Source: Gluconacetobacter diazotrophicus PA1 5
GTDB taxonomy: Bacteria; Pseudomonadota; Alphaproteobacteria; Acetobacterales; Acetobacteraceae
Length of the DNA stretch: 64,000 bases
Assembly (NCBI RefSeq): GCF_000021325.1
Contig: NC_011365.1
Coordinates: 2,198,001-2,262,000, forward strand
Direction: 5' to 3'
The notes under the pieces were generated by a model. It was not told the DNA's origin. It saw nothing but the letters and a program-made list of their open reading frames with translations, and did no database searches. Below, piece by piece: positions 1 to 7,432 of the stretch; positions within the stretch are counted from its first letter, which is position 1, and each line of letters opens with the position of its first letter. A program made the translations under genes and the position numbers.

Positions 1-13
1 GCATGGCCGTCAT
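1..13 (-). CDS. pqqE: Start of pqqE (radical SAM enzyme of PQQ synthesis), cut by window edge
   Basis: Only the first four codons lie in the window (Met-Thr-Ala-Met). The ATG overlaps the pqqD stop in an ATGA arrangement, the same coupling used by the genes upstream. In pqq operons the gene after pqqD is normally pqqE, the radical SAM protein that makes the Glu-Tyr carbon-carbon bond in PqqA with PqqD as peptide chaperone. The identity rests on gene order and the overlap, not on sequence of the protein. Confidence 0.5.
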
Positions 14-306
14 GTGGTCAGCACCTGCCGGTCGGTCAACTCGGCGATCAGCGCCAGCACGTCGCGGGCGATGACGGGACGGGGCGCATCGAACCGGGCG
101 GCCAGATCGTCGATGATGGCGGACACCGGCCGCTGCCCGTCCACCAGGCGCAGGATTTCGGTCGCCACCGGATCGGCGATGAAGGCGCGCTCCGGTGCCT
201 GGATCACCCACTGGTCGCGCACCCGGTCATGCTGCAGGCGCGTGCCGCGCATGAAGCGCATCACCGCCTGCTCGGCATTCCGATCCCGGGGGGGCGCGTC
301 GGTCAC
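10..306 (-). CDS. pqqD: PqqD, peptide chaperone of PQQ biosynthesis
   Basis: A 98-residue protein of normal PqqD length. It forms a small winged-helix-like fold (RiPP recognition element) that holds the precursor peptide PqqA and presents it to PqqE. The segment from MRFMRGTRLQHDRV through FDAPRPVIARDVLALIAEL matches the family pattern. I chose the GTG at 306, which overlaps the pqqC TGA as GTGA, rather than an upstream ATG that would add about 30 residues inside pqqC. It lies between pqqC and pqqE, and translation is probably coupled to both. Confidence 0.93.
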   Translation of the reverse strand: MTDAPPRDRNAEQAVMRFMRGTRLQHDRVRDQWVIQAPERAFIADPVATEILRLVDGQRPVSAIIDDLAARFDAPRPVIARDVLALIAELTDRQVLTT

Positions 307-1052
307 GCCGGCAGGGGCCGGAAGGCGCCGGGCGGGATGCGCCCGGGCGAGACATAGGCGTAATCCAGCGCATCCAGCATGGACCACAGTACGTCGCATT
401 TGAAGGTCAGCGCGTCCAGCACGGCCTGCTGCTCCTGCACCGTGCGGGCATGGTCGCGGACATAGGCCAGGGCGAAATCGGAATCGCGGGGCGCCTGGGT
501 CAGCCGGGGCTGGAAATAGGCCAGGGTCTCCGGCGTCACGAAATCATAGTGGCGCAGCATGCCCGCCACGCGCTCGCTGATGATGGTGGGCGAGAACAGT
601 TCGGTCAGCGAGGAGGCGATCGCTTCCAGTATCGAGCGGTCGCGCACGAAGTCGACATAGGCGTCGACCGCGAAGCGGGTGGCGGGCAGCAGCCCCTTCA
701 GCGATTCGACTTCGGCACGTTCCAGCCCCAGCCCGTCGGTCAGCTTCAGCCAGCGGGCCACGCCGCCGGTGCCCGGCGCGTCGCCGTCATGGTCCACCAG
801 CCGCCGCCGCCATTCCCGGCGCAGTTCCGCCGTCGGCAGCCGCGCCAGCAGGGTGGCGTCCTTGGCCGGGATGCGGCTCTGGTAATAATAGCGGTTCAGC
901 GCCCAGGCCTGCACCTGCGCGCGGTTCAGCCTGCCGTCATGCAGGGCGCGGTGGAAAGGATGCAGGTTGTGATAGCGCGCGGCACCGATGGCCCGCAACG
1001 CCGCCTCCAGTTCGTCCGGGGACAGGGGCGGGGACAGGGGCGAGCCAGTCAT
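303..1052 (-). CDS. pqqC: PqqC, pyrroloquinoline-quinone synthase
   Basis: Catalyses the last step of PQQ synthesis, ring closure and eight-electron oxidation of AHQQ, without metal or cofactor, in the cytoplasm. 249 residues, typical length. The NRYYYQSRIPAKDA segment, the LVDHDGD loop carrying the active-site His (Klebsiella His84 equivalent) and the C-terminal FKCDVLWSMLDAL segment are present. Aligned by eye to Klebsiella PqqC, the His154 position is Ile (PTIISERV), while Arg157 is kept; I recall this form from other alphaproteobacterial PqqCs. The ATG at 1052 overlaps the pqqB TGA as ATGA, so the longer frame start is rejected. Confidence 0.96.
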   Translation of the reverse strand: MTGSPLSPPLSPDELEAALRAIGAARYHNLHPFHRALHDGRLNRAQVQAWALNRYYYQSRIPAKDATLLARLPTAELRREWRRRLVDHDGDAPGTGGVARWLKLTDGLGLERAEVESLKGLLPATRFAVDAYVDFVRDRSILEAIASSLTELFSPTIISERVAGMLRHYDFVTPETLAYFQPRLTQAPRDSDFALAYVRDHARTVQEQQAVLDALTFKCDVLWSMLDALDYAYVSPGRIPPGAFRPLPA

Positions 1053-1972
1053 GTCGTGATCCTCATGCCGTCGAATGAAACCTCCCACCCCGCCTGGTGC
1101 GCGACCTGGCGCTCCGGGCTGTCGGCCAGCAGGAGGGGATTGGAATTGTTGATATGGATCAGCACCTTGCGCCGGACGTCGAGGTCCGCGAACGCATCGA
1201 TGGTCCCGCCGTCACCGCTGACCGACATATGGCCCATGCGCTGTCCGGTCTTCTGTCCCACGCCGGCGCGCAGCATCTCGTCATCGGTCCACAGCGTGCC
1301 GTCGAAGAAGACCAGGTCCGCGCCGCGCAGGCGCGCCCGCAGGGGGCCGGTCATGCGCGCGCAGCCGGGAATGAAATAGGCGTGGCGCACGCCGTCGGTC
1401 ATCGCCAGCCCGATCGTCTCGCCGTTCTCGACGATGGCGGCGGGATCGGGCCCGCTCTCGGCATAGAGCGGCACCTTGCCCGGAACCGCGAAGGGGGTGA
1501 TCGTCAGCCCGGCGGGCGTGCCGTCGGGCAGCGCCAGGGCGAAGGGCTGGTCCAGCGCCAGGGGCACGCGCGGGACGATGCTGCGGTCCAGCGCCTCGAA
1601 AATCGGATTGGCGTCCAGCAGGTCCAGCACCGGCGGCGTCGCCAGCAGGGTGAAGGGCTGGCGTTCGCGCAGGGTCAGCAGCCCGGTGACGGTATCGACC
1701 TCGCCTCCGGTCAGGATCACGCCGGCAATGGGGGTCGAGCGCAGGCCGTGCCTTGGATGCAGCGCCGGGGTCTGGCCGATCTGCGCCCGCAGGTCGGGCG
1801 AGGCGTTGACGACGAACCAGTGCGCGCCGTCCCCGCTGACGGCGATCGAAGCCTGGGTGCGGGACGGCGCCGCCGGATCGTCCGCCCGGGCGCGCCGGCA
1901 TGCCGGGGCGTTGGAATTCCATTGTGGGAAACCGCCGCCCGCCGCGGCGCCGAGAACGATGAGGTCGATCAT
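1049..1972 (-). CDS. pqqB: PqqB, metallo-beta-lactamase-fold PQQ biosynthesis protein
   Basis: 307 residues, normal length. PqqB has the metallo-beta-lactamase fold and is proposed to hydroxylate the tyrosine of the crosslinked PqqA-derived intermediate. The N-terminus MIDLIVLGAAAGGGFPQWN and the VLIHINNSNPLLL segment near the C-terminus are family signatures. The usual structural zinc motif after QWN (CNCxNC) is degraded here to SNAPAC, keeping only the last Cys. The start is the ATG directly before IDLIVLGA; longer forms would run into the pqqA-pqqB spacer. Second gene of the operon, about 120 bases after pqqA and behind a hairpin that probably attenuates transcription. Confidence 0.96.
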   Translation of the reverse strand: MIDLIVLGAAAGGGFPQWNSNAPACRRARADDPAAPSRTQASIAVSGDGAHWFVVNASPDLRAQIGQTPALHPRHGLRSTPIAGVILTGGEVDTVTGLLTLRERQPFTLLATPPVLDLLDANPIFEALDRSIVPRVPLALDQPFALALPDGTPAGLTITPFAVPGKVPLYAESGPDPAAIVENGETIGLAMTDGVRHAYFIPGCARMTGPLRARLRGADLVFFDGTLWTDDEMLRAGVGQKTGQRMGHMSVSGDGGTIDAFADLDVRRKVLIHINNSNPLLLADSPERQVAHQAGWEVSFDGMRITT

Positions 1973-2050
1973 GGCGGAGAAGTCCAGAGCATATCGCGAC
2001 GCGGTCGAAGACCCCTCATGGGGTGGACCAAGGGGGAAGGCCCCGCCAGG

Positions 2051-2083
2051 GAAAAAGCGCCGCCCGCGCGAGGCAGGCGGCGC
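2051..2083 (-). terminator. Hairpin plus T-tract between pqqA and pqqB (probable attenuator)
   Basis: Arms at 2057-2064 and 2076-2083 are perfect 8-bp G/C complements around an 11-base loop. On the coding (minus) strand they are followed at once by TTTTTC. It lies 8 bases after the pqqA stop and about 80 bases before pqqB. A leaky terminator here would give much pqqA message and less of the biosynthetic enzymes, as described for other pqq operons where the precursor gene is the most abundant transcript. Confidence 0.6.
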
Positions 2084-2091
2084 GATGCGGC

Positions 2092-2175
2092 TTATTTCTT
2101 CTGGCCGCAGACGTAGCTGTTGATTTCCGCGCCCAGCGGAACCTCGGTGATCTTGGGTGCAGTCCAGGCCATCAT
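2092..2175 (-). CDS. pqqA: PqqA, precursor peptide of PQQ
   Basis: A 27-residue peptide (26 if the second Met is the start). It begins MMAWTAPKITEVPLGAE and ends with SYVCGQKK. The strictly conserved Glu and Tyr in the E-x3-Y motif (EINSY) are the residues PqqE joins to form the PQQ skeleton. A strong ribosome site (GGAGG) sits 4-9 bases before the ATG pair. This is the first gene of the operon; a long hairpin lies in its leader and a terminator-like hairpin follows it. Confidence 0.97.
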   Translation of the reverse strand: MMAWTAPKITEVPLGAEINSYVCGQKK

Positions 2176-2193
2176 ATCCTCCGTCTTCTGGCT

Positions 2194-2221
2194 GATGAAG
2201 GCGGGAAACCCCGCATTCATC
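2194..2221 (-). promoter_or_regulatory. Hairpin in the pqqA leader
   Basis: GATGAA (2194-2199) pairs with TTCATC (2216-2221), and inside it GCGGG pairs with CCCGC around a 4-base loop, with one mismatched pair between the two stems. It ends 19 bases before the pqqA ATG, just upstream of the ribosome site. If transcribed it would form a stable 5' leader stem that could protect or regulate the mRNA. The transcription start is not known. Confidence 0.4.
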
Positions 2222-2228
2222 GGAGATC

Positions 2229-2253
2229 TGAAACCCGTTCGCGGCCGGTTTCA
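2229..2253 (-). promoter_or_regulatory. Palindrome upstream of pqqA, possible operator
   Basis: TGAAACC (2229-2235) and GGTTTCA (2247-2253) form a perfect 7-bp inverted repeat with an 11-base spacer. On the minus strand the distal arm reads TTGAAACC, which could overlap a -35 element. It lies 54-78 bases before the pqqA start codon, where an operator or promoter would be expected. The binding protein is unknown. Confidence 0.35.
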
Positions 2254-2428
2254 AGCCAAATCGCCGTCATGGGCGAGAGGGCGGGGATTTCCCTCGTCGG
2301 TTGCGCGCAACGCGTGGCACCGATGCCGCCGCGACTTGTGCCTTGCGCCCGGGGTGGCGGCGGACTACGCCCAAACCGACGGCGCCGGGACCATCCGGCG
2401 ACCCGACTGCCGTGGGCGAGACTGGGCC

Positions 2429-3655
2429 ATGCCGCCTGTACCCGATCTGGACGATGCCGACATGTTCGAGGCACATCAGCAGCAGCGCGCGGCCGAGGTC
2501 GTGCGTCGCAGCCGCTTCGATCCCCAGACCATCTGCCTGCTGATCCTCACGGTCCTGGCGGTCTTCTACACGCTGTATTTCGCGGCGGCGATCATCCTGC
2601 CGATCGTGCTGGCGCTGGTGGTCAACCTGCTGCTGTCGGCGCCGATGCGGGTGCTGCATACGCGGCTGCACCTGCCCAAGACGCTGTCGGCGCTGGTGCT
2701 GATCCTGGGCGTGTTCGGGGTGGTGGGCGCGATCGGCACCGCGATCTCGGTACCCGCCGCCGGCTGGATCGCGCGCGCGCCGCAGACCATGGCCGCCCTC
2801 CAGACGCACCTGGCCGTCCTGCACCGCCCGATCCAGATGATCCAGGCGGCCAATGACCGGATCGAGAATTTCCTGTCCGTCGTCAGCGGACGGCAAGGGG
2901 GCGGTGGCGGCGGTCAGGTGGTGCTGCTGGCGCCCTCGTCGTCGCCGGGCGGCGGGCTGGGCACGTTCGGCTCCAGCGTGCTGCTGGGCACGCGTGCCTT
3001 CGTGGGCCAGCTCTTCACCATGATGCTGATGCTGTTCTTCCTGCTGGCGCAGGGCGACAGCCTGCTGCGCCGGTTCGTCGAGATCATGCCGACCTTCGCC
3101 GACAAGCGCCGCGCGGTGCAGATCGCCTATCAGATCGAACGCAATGTCTCGCTCTATCTGACCACCATCACGATCATCAACGTGCTGGTCGGCCTGGCGA
3201 ACATGCTGCAATGCTGGGTGTTCGGCATGCCGAACCCGCTGCTGTGGGGGGTCCTGGCCTTCCTGCTGAACTATATTCCCATCATCGGGCCGCTGACCGG
3301 CATCGTGATCTATTTCGTCGTCAGCCTGTTCGTCTTTCCGTCGGCCCTGCAGGCGCTGCTGCCGCCCACGGTGTATCTGTGCATCCACCTGATGGAAGGC
3401 GAGACGATCACGCCGATGGTGCTGGCCCGGCGCTTCACCCTCAATCCGGTGCTGGTCATGGGCTCGCTGATGTTCTGGGACTGGCTGTGGGGCGTGTGGG
3501 GGGCGTTCCTGTCGGTGCCGATGCTGGCGGTGTTCAAGATCATCTGCGACCATGTCGATGTCCTGACCCCGATCGGCCACGTTGTCGGCGGCCCGACCCG
3601 CGCACGCACCGTACAGTCCGCGATCATTCCCCGGCGGGAACAGGAAACCGAATAG
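2429..3655 (+). CDS. AI-2E family (PerM/TqsA-type) membrane transporter
   Basis: A 408-residue polytopic inner-membrane protein. Hydrophobic segments begin with ICLLILTVLAVFYTLYFAAA and continue to the C-terminal FLSVPMLAVFKIICDHV. The GxxNPLLWGVLAFLLNYIPI stretch and the final segment are typical of the AI-2E/UPF0118 family. Members export small molecules or act in Na+/H+ exchange; the substrate cannot be told here. Between TM segments 3 and 4 is a Gly-rich cytoplasmic insert (RQGGGGGG). I used the ATG at 2429; the frame is open further upstream into the pqqA promoter region, which is not supported. Divergent from the pqq operon. Confidence 0.82.
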   Translation: MPPVPDLDDADMFEAHQQQRAAEVVRRSRFDPQTICLLILTVLAVFYTLYFAAAIILPIVLALVVNLLLSAPMRVLHTRLHLPKTLSALVLILGVFGVVGAIGTAISVPAAGWIARAPQTMAALQTHLAVLHRPIQMIQAANDRIENFLSVVSGRQGGGGGGQVVLLAPSSSPGGGLGTFGSSVLLGTRAFVGQLFTMMLMLFFLLAQGDSLLRRFVEIMPTFADKRRAVQIAYQIERNVSLYLTTITIINVLVGLANMLQCWVFGMPNPLLWGVLAFLLNYIPIIGPLTGIVIYFVVSLFVFPSALQALLPPTVYLCIHLMEGETITPMVLARRFTLNPVLVMGSLMFWDWLWGVWGAFLSVPMLAVFKIICDHVDVLTPIGHVVGGPTRARTVQSAIIPRREQETE

Positions 3656-3699
3656 CGGAAAGCCGCAGGCGCCCGGACCAGCCGTTCAGAGGCAGCCTC

Positions 3700-4452
3700 T
3701 CAGCTATTGCCGCTGGCCAGGGATTCCAGCCGCTCCATCGCGGTGATGCGCACGGTGTGGCCCTTGCCGATGGTGATCAGGCGTTCGGTGCGCATCCAGC
3801 TCAATGTCCGGCTGACGGTCTCGATCGTCAGGCCCAGGTAATCGGCGATGTCCGAACGGGTCATGGGCAGGGGGACGTCCCCGGACGGATTCAGCATGTC
3901 GCGCACGCGGTCCAGCAGGAAGCTGGCCACCCGTTCGCGCGCGGTCTTGCGGCCCAGCAGCAGCATCTGGTTCTGCGCCGCCACCAGCTCGTTCGACGCT
4001 TCCTCCAGCAGCCTGCGTTCCAGCCGGGGGAAATCGTCCATCAGGTGCCGCATCCGCGCGCGTGAAAACCGGCACAGCCGCACCGTGTCCACCGCCTCAG
4101 CCCCGAAGGCGTACTGGTCCGTCACCGCCAGCCCCAGGAAATGCCCGGCACCCGCGAAGCCGGTGATCTGCCGCCGTCCGTCGGGCAGCGCCTTGAACAG
4201 CTTCACGTTGCCCGAGGTGATGCTGAAGAAATCGGTCGCGGGGGCGCCTTCCTCGACGAAGGCGCGGCCCGGCAGTACCAGGGTCTCGACCGCCGTTTCC
4301 GCCAGCCGGACGATGTCGTCGTCGCTGATGGCACTGCAGACGCTGCGGGGACGGACGCCGCAGGTCAGGCAGTAACCCGGCTGGCGGTGCGCACCGGCCA
4401 GGATCAGGCGGCGTGGCCGGGATTCGCGCTCACAGGTAGTCTGGTCAGACAT
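3700..4452 (-). CDS. FNR/FixK-type oxygen-sensing transcription regulator
   Basis: 250 residues: cNMP-type sensor domain, long dimer helix and CRP-type helix-turn-helix. Three N-terminal cysteines (C28, C31, C39; C-x2-C-x7-C, the FnrN/FnrL spacing) plus C127 could hold an oxygen-labile 4Fe-4S cluster. The recognition helix TIETVSRTL carries the E-x2-S-R set (E211, S214, R215) that in FNR reads TTGAT-N4-ATCAA. A perfect such site lies about 110 bases upstream of its own start, so autoregulation is likely. The ATG at 4452 has GGGAGGAA upstream; the longer frame would run through the FNR box and is rejected. Likely targets nearby are ompW and hemN. Confidence 0.93.
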   Translation of the reverse strand: MSDQTTCERESRPRRLILAGAHRQPGYCLTCGVRPRSVCSAISDDDIVRLAETAVETLVLPGRAFVEEGAPATDFFSITSGNVKLFKALPDGRRQITGFAGAGHFLGLAVTDQYAFGAEAVDTVRLCRFSRARMRHLMDDFPRLERRLLEEASNELVAAQNQMLLLGRKTARERVASFLLDRVRDMLNPSGDVPLPMTRSDIADYLGLTIETVSRTLSWMRTERLITIGKGHTVRITAMERLESLASGNS

Positions 4453-4561
4453 ACGTCCGGGTTCCTCCCGGTTCAGGCCCGCCGGGGATGGCGGACTGGT
4501 CGTTTCGGTAGACCGGGTCACGGTCCGTCGCAGAAGACTGCAACACAGGATGCGGCCAGAA

Positions 4562-4575
4562 TTGATCTGAATCAA
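4562..4575. promoter_or_regulatory. FNR box upstream of the fnr-type gene
   Basis: TTGATCTGAATCAA is an exact match to the FNR consensus TTGAT-N4-ATCAA. It is centred about 116 bases upstream of the regulator's ATG (4452), so it probably mediates autoregulation. The next gene on the other side starts more than 550 bases away and has its own box. Confidence 0.78.
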
Positions 4576-4576
4576 T

Positions 4577-5042
4577 GCTTATTAAGCCGGGGCGGCGCGC
4601 GCCGGTACTGGACGCCGTAGGGAAGGGTCGCCGGCTCACCGGACCGGCCGCGCGCTGGCGGAGCCGGATTGTTGCGATATCGCCACAATGTATGAATCGC
4701 TTCTCGCGCTATCGGCGATTCTCCTGCTGATGGACTGCGTCATTGGGGGGCGTACCGCCTGTGGCCGAAGAGCAACAGTGACGCGGATTGATACCCTGCG
4801 GTCGCGGTTCTGATATGCGCCTGGGCTGGTACTGGCGGCGGATCGGCACCTCGGCCCGCCCCCGGGGGACGCCTGGCGGACGGGGGCGGCCTTCGCATCC
4901 GATGCCCGGATATTTGGCGTTTCGCGGGCAATTCAGAGGCATCGGCGCGCCGTTGCCGTCCCGCGTGGCCGCCCGCGCGCGAAGGGCCTCCGTGGCAAAA
5001 AAATCGGGGCCGTCTCCGGGGGATCGGACCGCCGGGCCGCGG
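4577..5042. other. Long intergenic region between fnr-type gene and ompW
   Basis: About 465 bases between the two FNR boxes with no convincing gene. Open frames on both strands here (for example 4788-5078 plus and 4740-5177 minus) give Pro/Arg-rich or unfamiliar sequence and lack good ribosome sites. The only clear structure is the 20-bp palindrome at 4669-4688. Confidence 0.5.
4669..4688. promoter_or_regulatory. 20-bp near-perfect palindrome, possible operator
   Basis: TTGTTGCGATATCGCCACAA has a perfect central decamer GCGATATCGC and outer arms TTGT/ACAA, with one mismatched pair (T/C) between. It sits in the noncoding stretch upstream of both the FNR-type gene and ompW. The binding protein is unknown. 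Confidence 0.4.
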
Positions 5043-5056
5043 TTGATTCATGTCAA
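5043..5056. promoter_or_regulatory. FNR box upstream of ompW
   Basis: TTGATTCATGTCAA differs from the FNR consensus TTGAT-N4-ATCAA at one base (GTCAA in the right half). Its centre is about 84 bases before the ompW ATG. A weak -10-like CATGAT (5074-5079) would put the box 35-45 bases before transcription start, the class II activator position. Confidence 0.68.
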
Positions 5057-5133
5057 GGCGACGATAGGGTTCCCATGATCTTTGCGGATAACACGATGTT
5101 GTTCGTCGCGAAAAAACGAAAGGTTCGCACACG

Positions 5134-5928
5134 ATGAAACTGACCCGTACCCTTGCCTTCTCGATGGTTGCCGGCATGGCGGCGCTGGCGCCCGGTGCGG
5201 GACGCGCCCAGACCGCGACGCCGTCGGCCTATGTCAGCGCGCCCGTGGTGGCCCCCGTCATGGCGCCCCCGCCGTCGCATGGCGGCCATTGCGGCATCTT
5301 CGAAACCTGCGCCAGCACCAAGATCGGTCTGGGCAAGGGCGACTTCCTGATCCGCCTGTCCGCGCTGGGCGTCCTGCCTGAAGACCGCGACAGCAAGGTG
5401 TGGGCCGGCGGTGCGGTGCTGCCCGGGGCGCGGGCCAAGACCACGCGCCAGGTCATGCCGGAACTGACGTTCGAATACTTCTTCACCGACCACATCTCGG
5501 CCGACCTGATCGCCGCCAGCACCCGGCATGAAGTCGCGGTCGAAGGCAGCGCCCTGGGCCACATCGATGCCGGCAGCGCCTGGGTTCTGCCGCCCACCAT
5601 CACGATCGCCTACCATTTCCGTCCGCACAAGCGGTTCAACCCGTATGTGGGCGTCGGCGCCACGCTGGCGTTTTTCCACAACGAGTCGCCGGCCGGTGGC
5701 CTGGTGAAGAAGCTGAATGTCGGCACGACCGGTGGCCCGTCATTCAATGTCGGCTTCGATTACCAGCTCGTGGGCAACTGGTTCTTCAACTTCGACGTGA
5801 AGCAGATGTTCATGCGCATGCATGCCTGGGCGAACGATGGTGGCGGCGTCGATGGCGTTCCGCGCATCAAGGTGCATGACTCGCTGGACCCGACGGTGGT
5901 AGGCGCCGGTATCGAATACCGGTTCTGA
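5134..5928 (+). CDS. ompW: OmpW family outer-membrane protein
   Basis: 264 residues with a signal peptide ending near RAQ (about residue 26), then an 8-stranded beta-barrel. GDFLIRLSALGVLPED, the EYFFTDHISADLIAA strand, the FNPYVGVGATLAFF strand and the terminal GAGIEYRF ending in Phe are OmpW signatures. A Pro/Ala-rich, His-containing stretch (residues 30-55) precedes the barrel. OmpW forms a narrow hydrophobic channel; in enterobacteria ompW is activated by FNR under low oxygen. The FNR-like box upstream and the FNR-type gene next door suggest the same control here. hemN starts 5 bases after the stop, so the two genes probably form one transcript. Confidence 0.9.
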   Translation: MKLTRTLAFSMVAGMAALAPGAGRAQTATPSAYVSAPVVAPVMAPPPSHGGHCGIFETCASTKIGLGKGDFLIRLSALGVLPEDRDSKVWAGGAVLPGARAKTTRQVMPELTFEYFFTDHISADLIAASTRHEVAVEGSALGHIDAGSAWVLPPTITIAYHFRPHKRFNPYVGVGATLAFFHNESPAGGLVKKLNVGTTGGPSFNVGFDYQLVGNWFFNFDVKQMFMRMHAWANDGGGVDGVPRIKVHDSLDPTVVGAGIEYRF

Positions 5929-5932
5929 TCCC

Positions 5933-7303
5933 GTGGGGATGCCCTCTTCCGACCTGCTGATCCGGTACGGGGGCAACCTGCCGCGTTACACCAGCTACCC
6001 GACCGCGGCACAGTTCGATGCCTCGGTCGGGGCGGATGACAGCGAGGCGTGGCTGCGCGCCATGGCGCCGGGCACCCCGCTTTCGCTGTATCTTCATGTT
6101 CCCTTCTGCGATGCGCTGTGCCTGTTCTGCGGGTGCAACACGTCGGTGATGCGCGACCCGGCCGGCCGTACGGCCTATGGCGCGCTGCTGATGGACGAAC
6201 TGCGCAGGGTGGCCGGGCGCCTCGGCCCCGACCATCCGGTCCGCCACGTGCAGTGGGGCGGCGGCACGCCGACGACCCTGCCGCCCGAGACCATGCGGGC
6301 CGCGATGCAGACGATCCGCCGGCTCTTCACCATCGAGCGCGACGCGGAAATCGCGATCGAACTCGACCCCCGCCATATGCCCGACGCCTATCCCGACCTG
6401 CTGCGCACGCTGGGATTCAACCGCGTCAGCCTGGGCGTCCAGGACCTGGACCCCGCCGTGCAGACGGCCTGCGGCCGAATCCAGAGCCGTGCCCAGACCG
6501 AGGACTGCGTCCGCCGCGTGCGCGCGGCCGGGATCGCCTCGGTCAATGTCGATCTGATCTATGGCCTGCCGTACCAGACGGTGGACGGCGCGGGCGAAAC
6601 CGCGGCGACCGTCGCCGCCGCGCTGCGGCCCGACCGGCTGGCGGTGTTCGGCTACGCCCATGTGCCCTGGAAGCAGAAGCGCCAGGCGCTGCTGCCCGAA
6701 AGCGTGCTGCCCGGCCCCGCCGAACGGCTGGCGCAACGTGCGCGGATCGATGCGGTCCTGCGTGCCGCCGGGTATCGCGCGATCGGGCTGGACCATTATG
6801 CCCGGCCCGGCGACGCGCTGACCCTCGCCGCCGAAGGCGGCACCATGCGCCGCAATTTCCAGGGTTATACCGTCGATCCGGCCCCGGTCCTGATCGGGAT
6901 CGGCGCCTCGGCGATTTCCTCCTATCCCCAGGGCATGACCCAGAACGCCCTGACCGCCGCCGCCTACGCGCGGCTGATGGGCCAGGGCACCGACACCCTG
7001 CCGGTGGTGCGGGGGGTGCGCCGCACCGATGACGACCGGCTGCGCGGGGCGGTGATCGAACGGCTGATGTGCGACCTGCGGGTCGATCCGGCGGCGATCG
7101 GCGCCCATCATGGCGTGCCCGCGACCTGGTTCGCCGATGCCATGCCCGGCCTGCACCAGGCGGCGGCGGACGGGATCGTGACGCTGGACGGCGCGATGAT
7201 CCGCATGACCGACGCGGGACGGCCCTTCCTGCGCAACATCGCCGCCCTGTTCGACGCGCATCGCGCCCCCCCGGGTGCCGCCCGCCATGCCGGCGCCCTG
7301 TAG
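5933..7303 (+). CDS. hemN: HemN, oxygen-independent coproporphyrinogen III dehydrogenase
   Basis: Radical SAM enzyme converting coproporphyrinogen III to protoporphyrinogen IX without oxygen, in the cytoplasm. 456 residues, the normal HemN length. The cluster motif C59-x3-C63-x2-C66-x-C68 (CDALCLFCGC) includes the extra Cys of true HemN, and the N-terminal YTSYPTA motif, QWGGGTPT, VSLGVQD and DLIYGLP are all present. These separate it from HemW look-alikes. GTG at 5933 or ATG at 5939 may be the start. It is probably co-transcribed with ompW behind the FNR box, which fits a haem step needed when oxygen is low. Confidence 0.95.
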   Translation: MGMPSSDLLIRYGGNLPRYTSYPTAAQFDASVGADDSEAWLRAMAPGTPLSLYLHVPFCDALCLFCGCNTSVMRDPAGRTAYGALLMDELRRVAGRLGPDHPVRHVQWGGGTPTTLPPETMRAAMQTIRRLFTIERDAEIAIELDPRHMPDAYPDLLRTLGFNRVSLGVQDLDPAVQTACGRIQSRAQTEDCVRRVRAAGIASVNVDLIYGLPYQTVDGAGETAATVAAALRPDRLAVFGYAHVPWKQKRQALLPESVLPGPAERLAQRARIDAVLRAAGYRAIGLDHYARPGDALTLAAEGGTMRRNFQGYTVDPAPVLIGIGASAISSYPQGMTQNALTAAAYARLMGQGTDTLPVVRGVRRTDDDRLRGAVIERLMCDLRVDPAAIGAHHGVPATWFADAMPGLHQAAADGIVTLDGAMIRMTDAGRPFLRNIAALFDAHRAPPGAARHAGAL

Positions 7304-7432
7304 GACGCGGCTTCAGGGCTTCCGCCGCGGGTGGGCCGAAATTCTTGAAAATCCATGCCGGATGGCGCACTACCTGCGGTTCCCGCTCATCAGTCCCCTT
7401 GTCGGACAGAGCATTTTTCGCGGACGGACCCC

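Noticed and set aside
3656-3720. Terminator after the AI-2E gene
   Set aside because: Only a weak 6-bp symmetry (AGAGGC/GCCTCT) with a single-base centre and no T-tract was found.
4788-5078. 96-residue frame upstream of ompW
   Set aside because: Arg/Pro/Gly-rich, no ribosome site, and overlaps the FNR box of ompW.
7304-7345. Hairpin after hemN
   Set aside because: GCCCTG/CAGGGC gives only six pairs with a long loop and no T-run.
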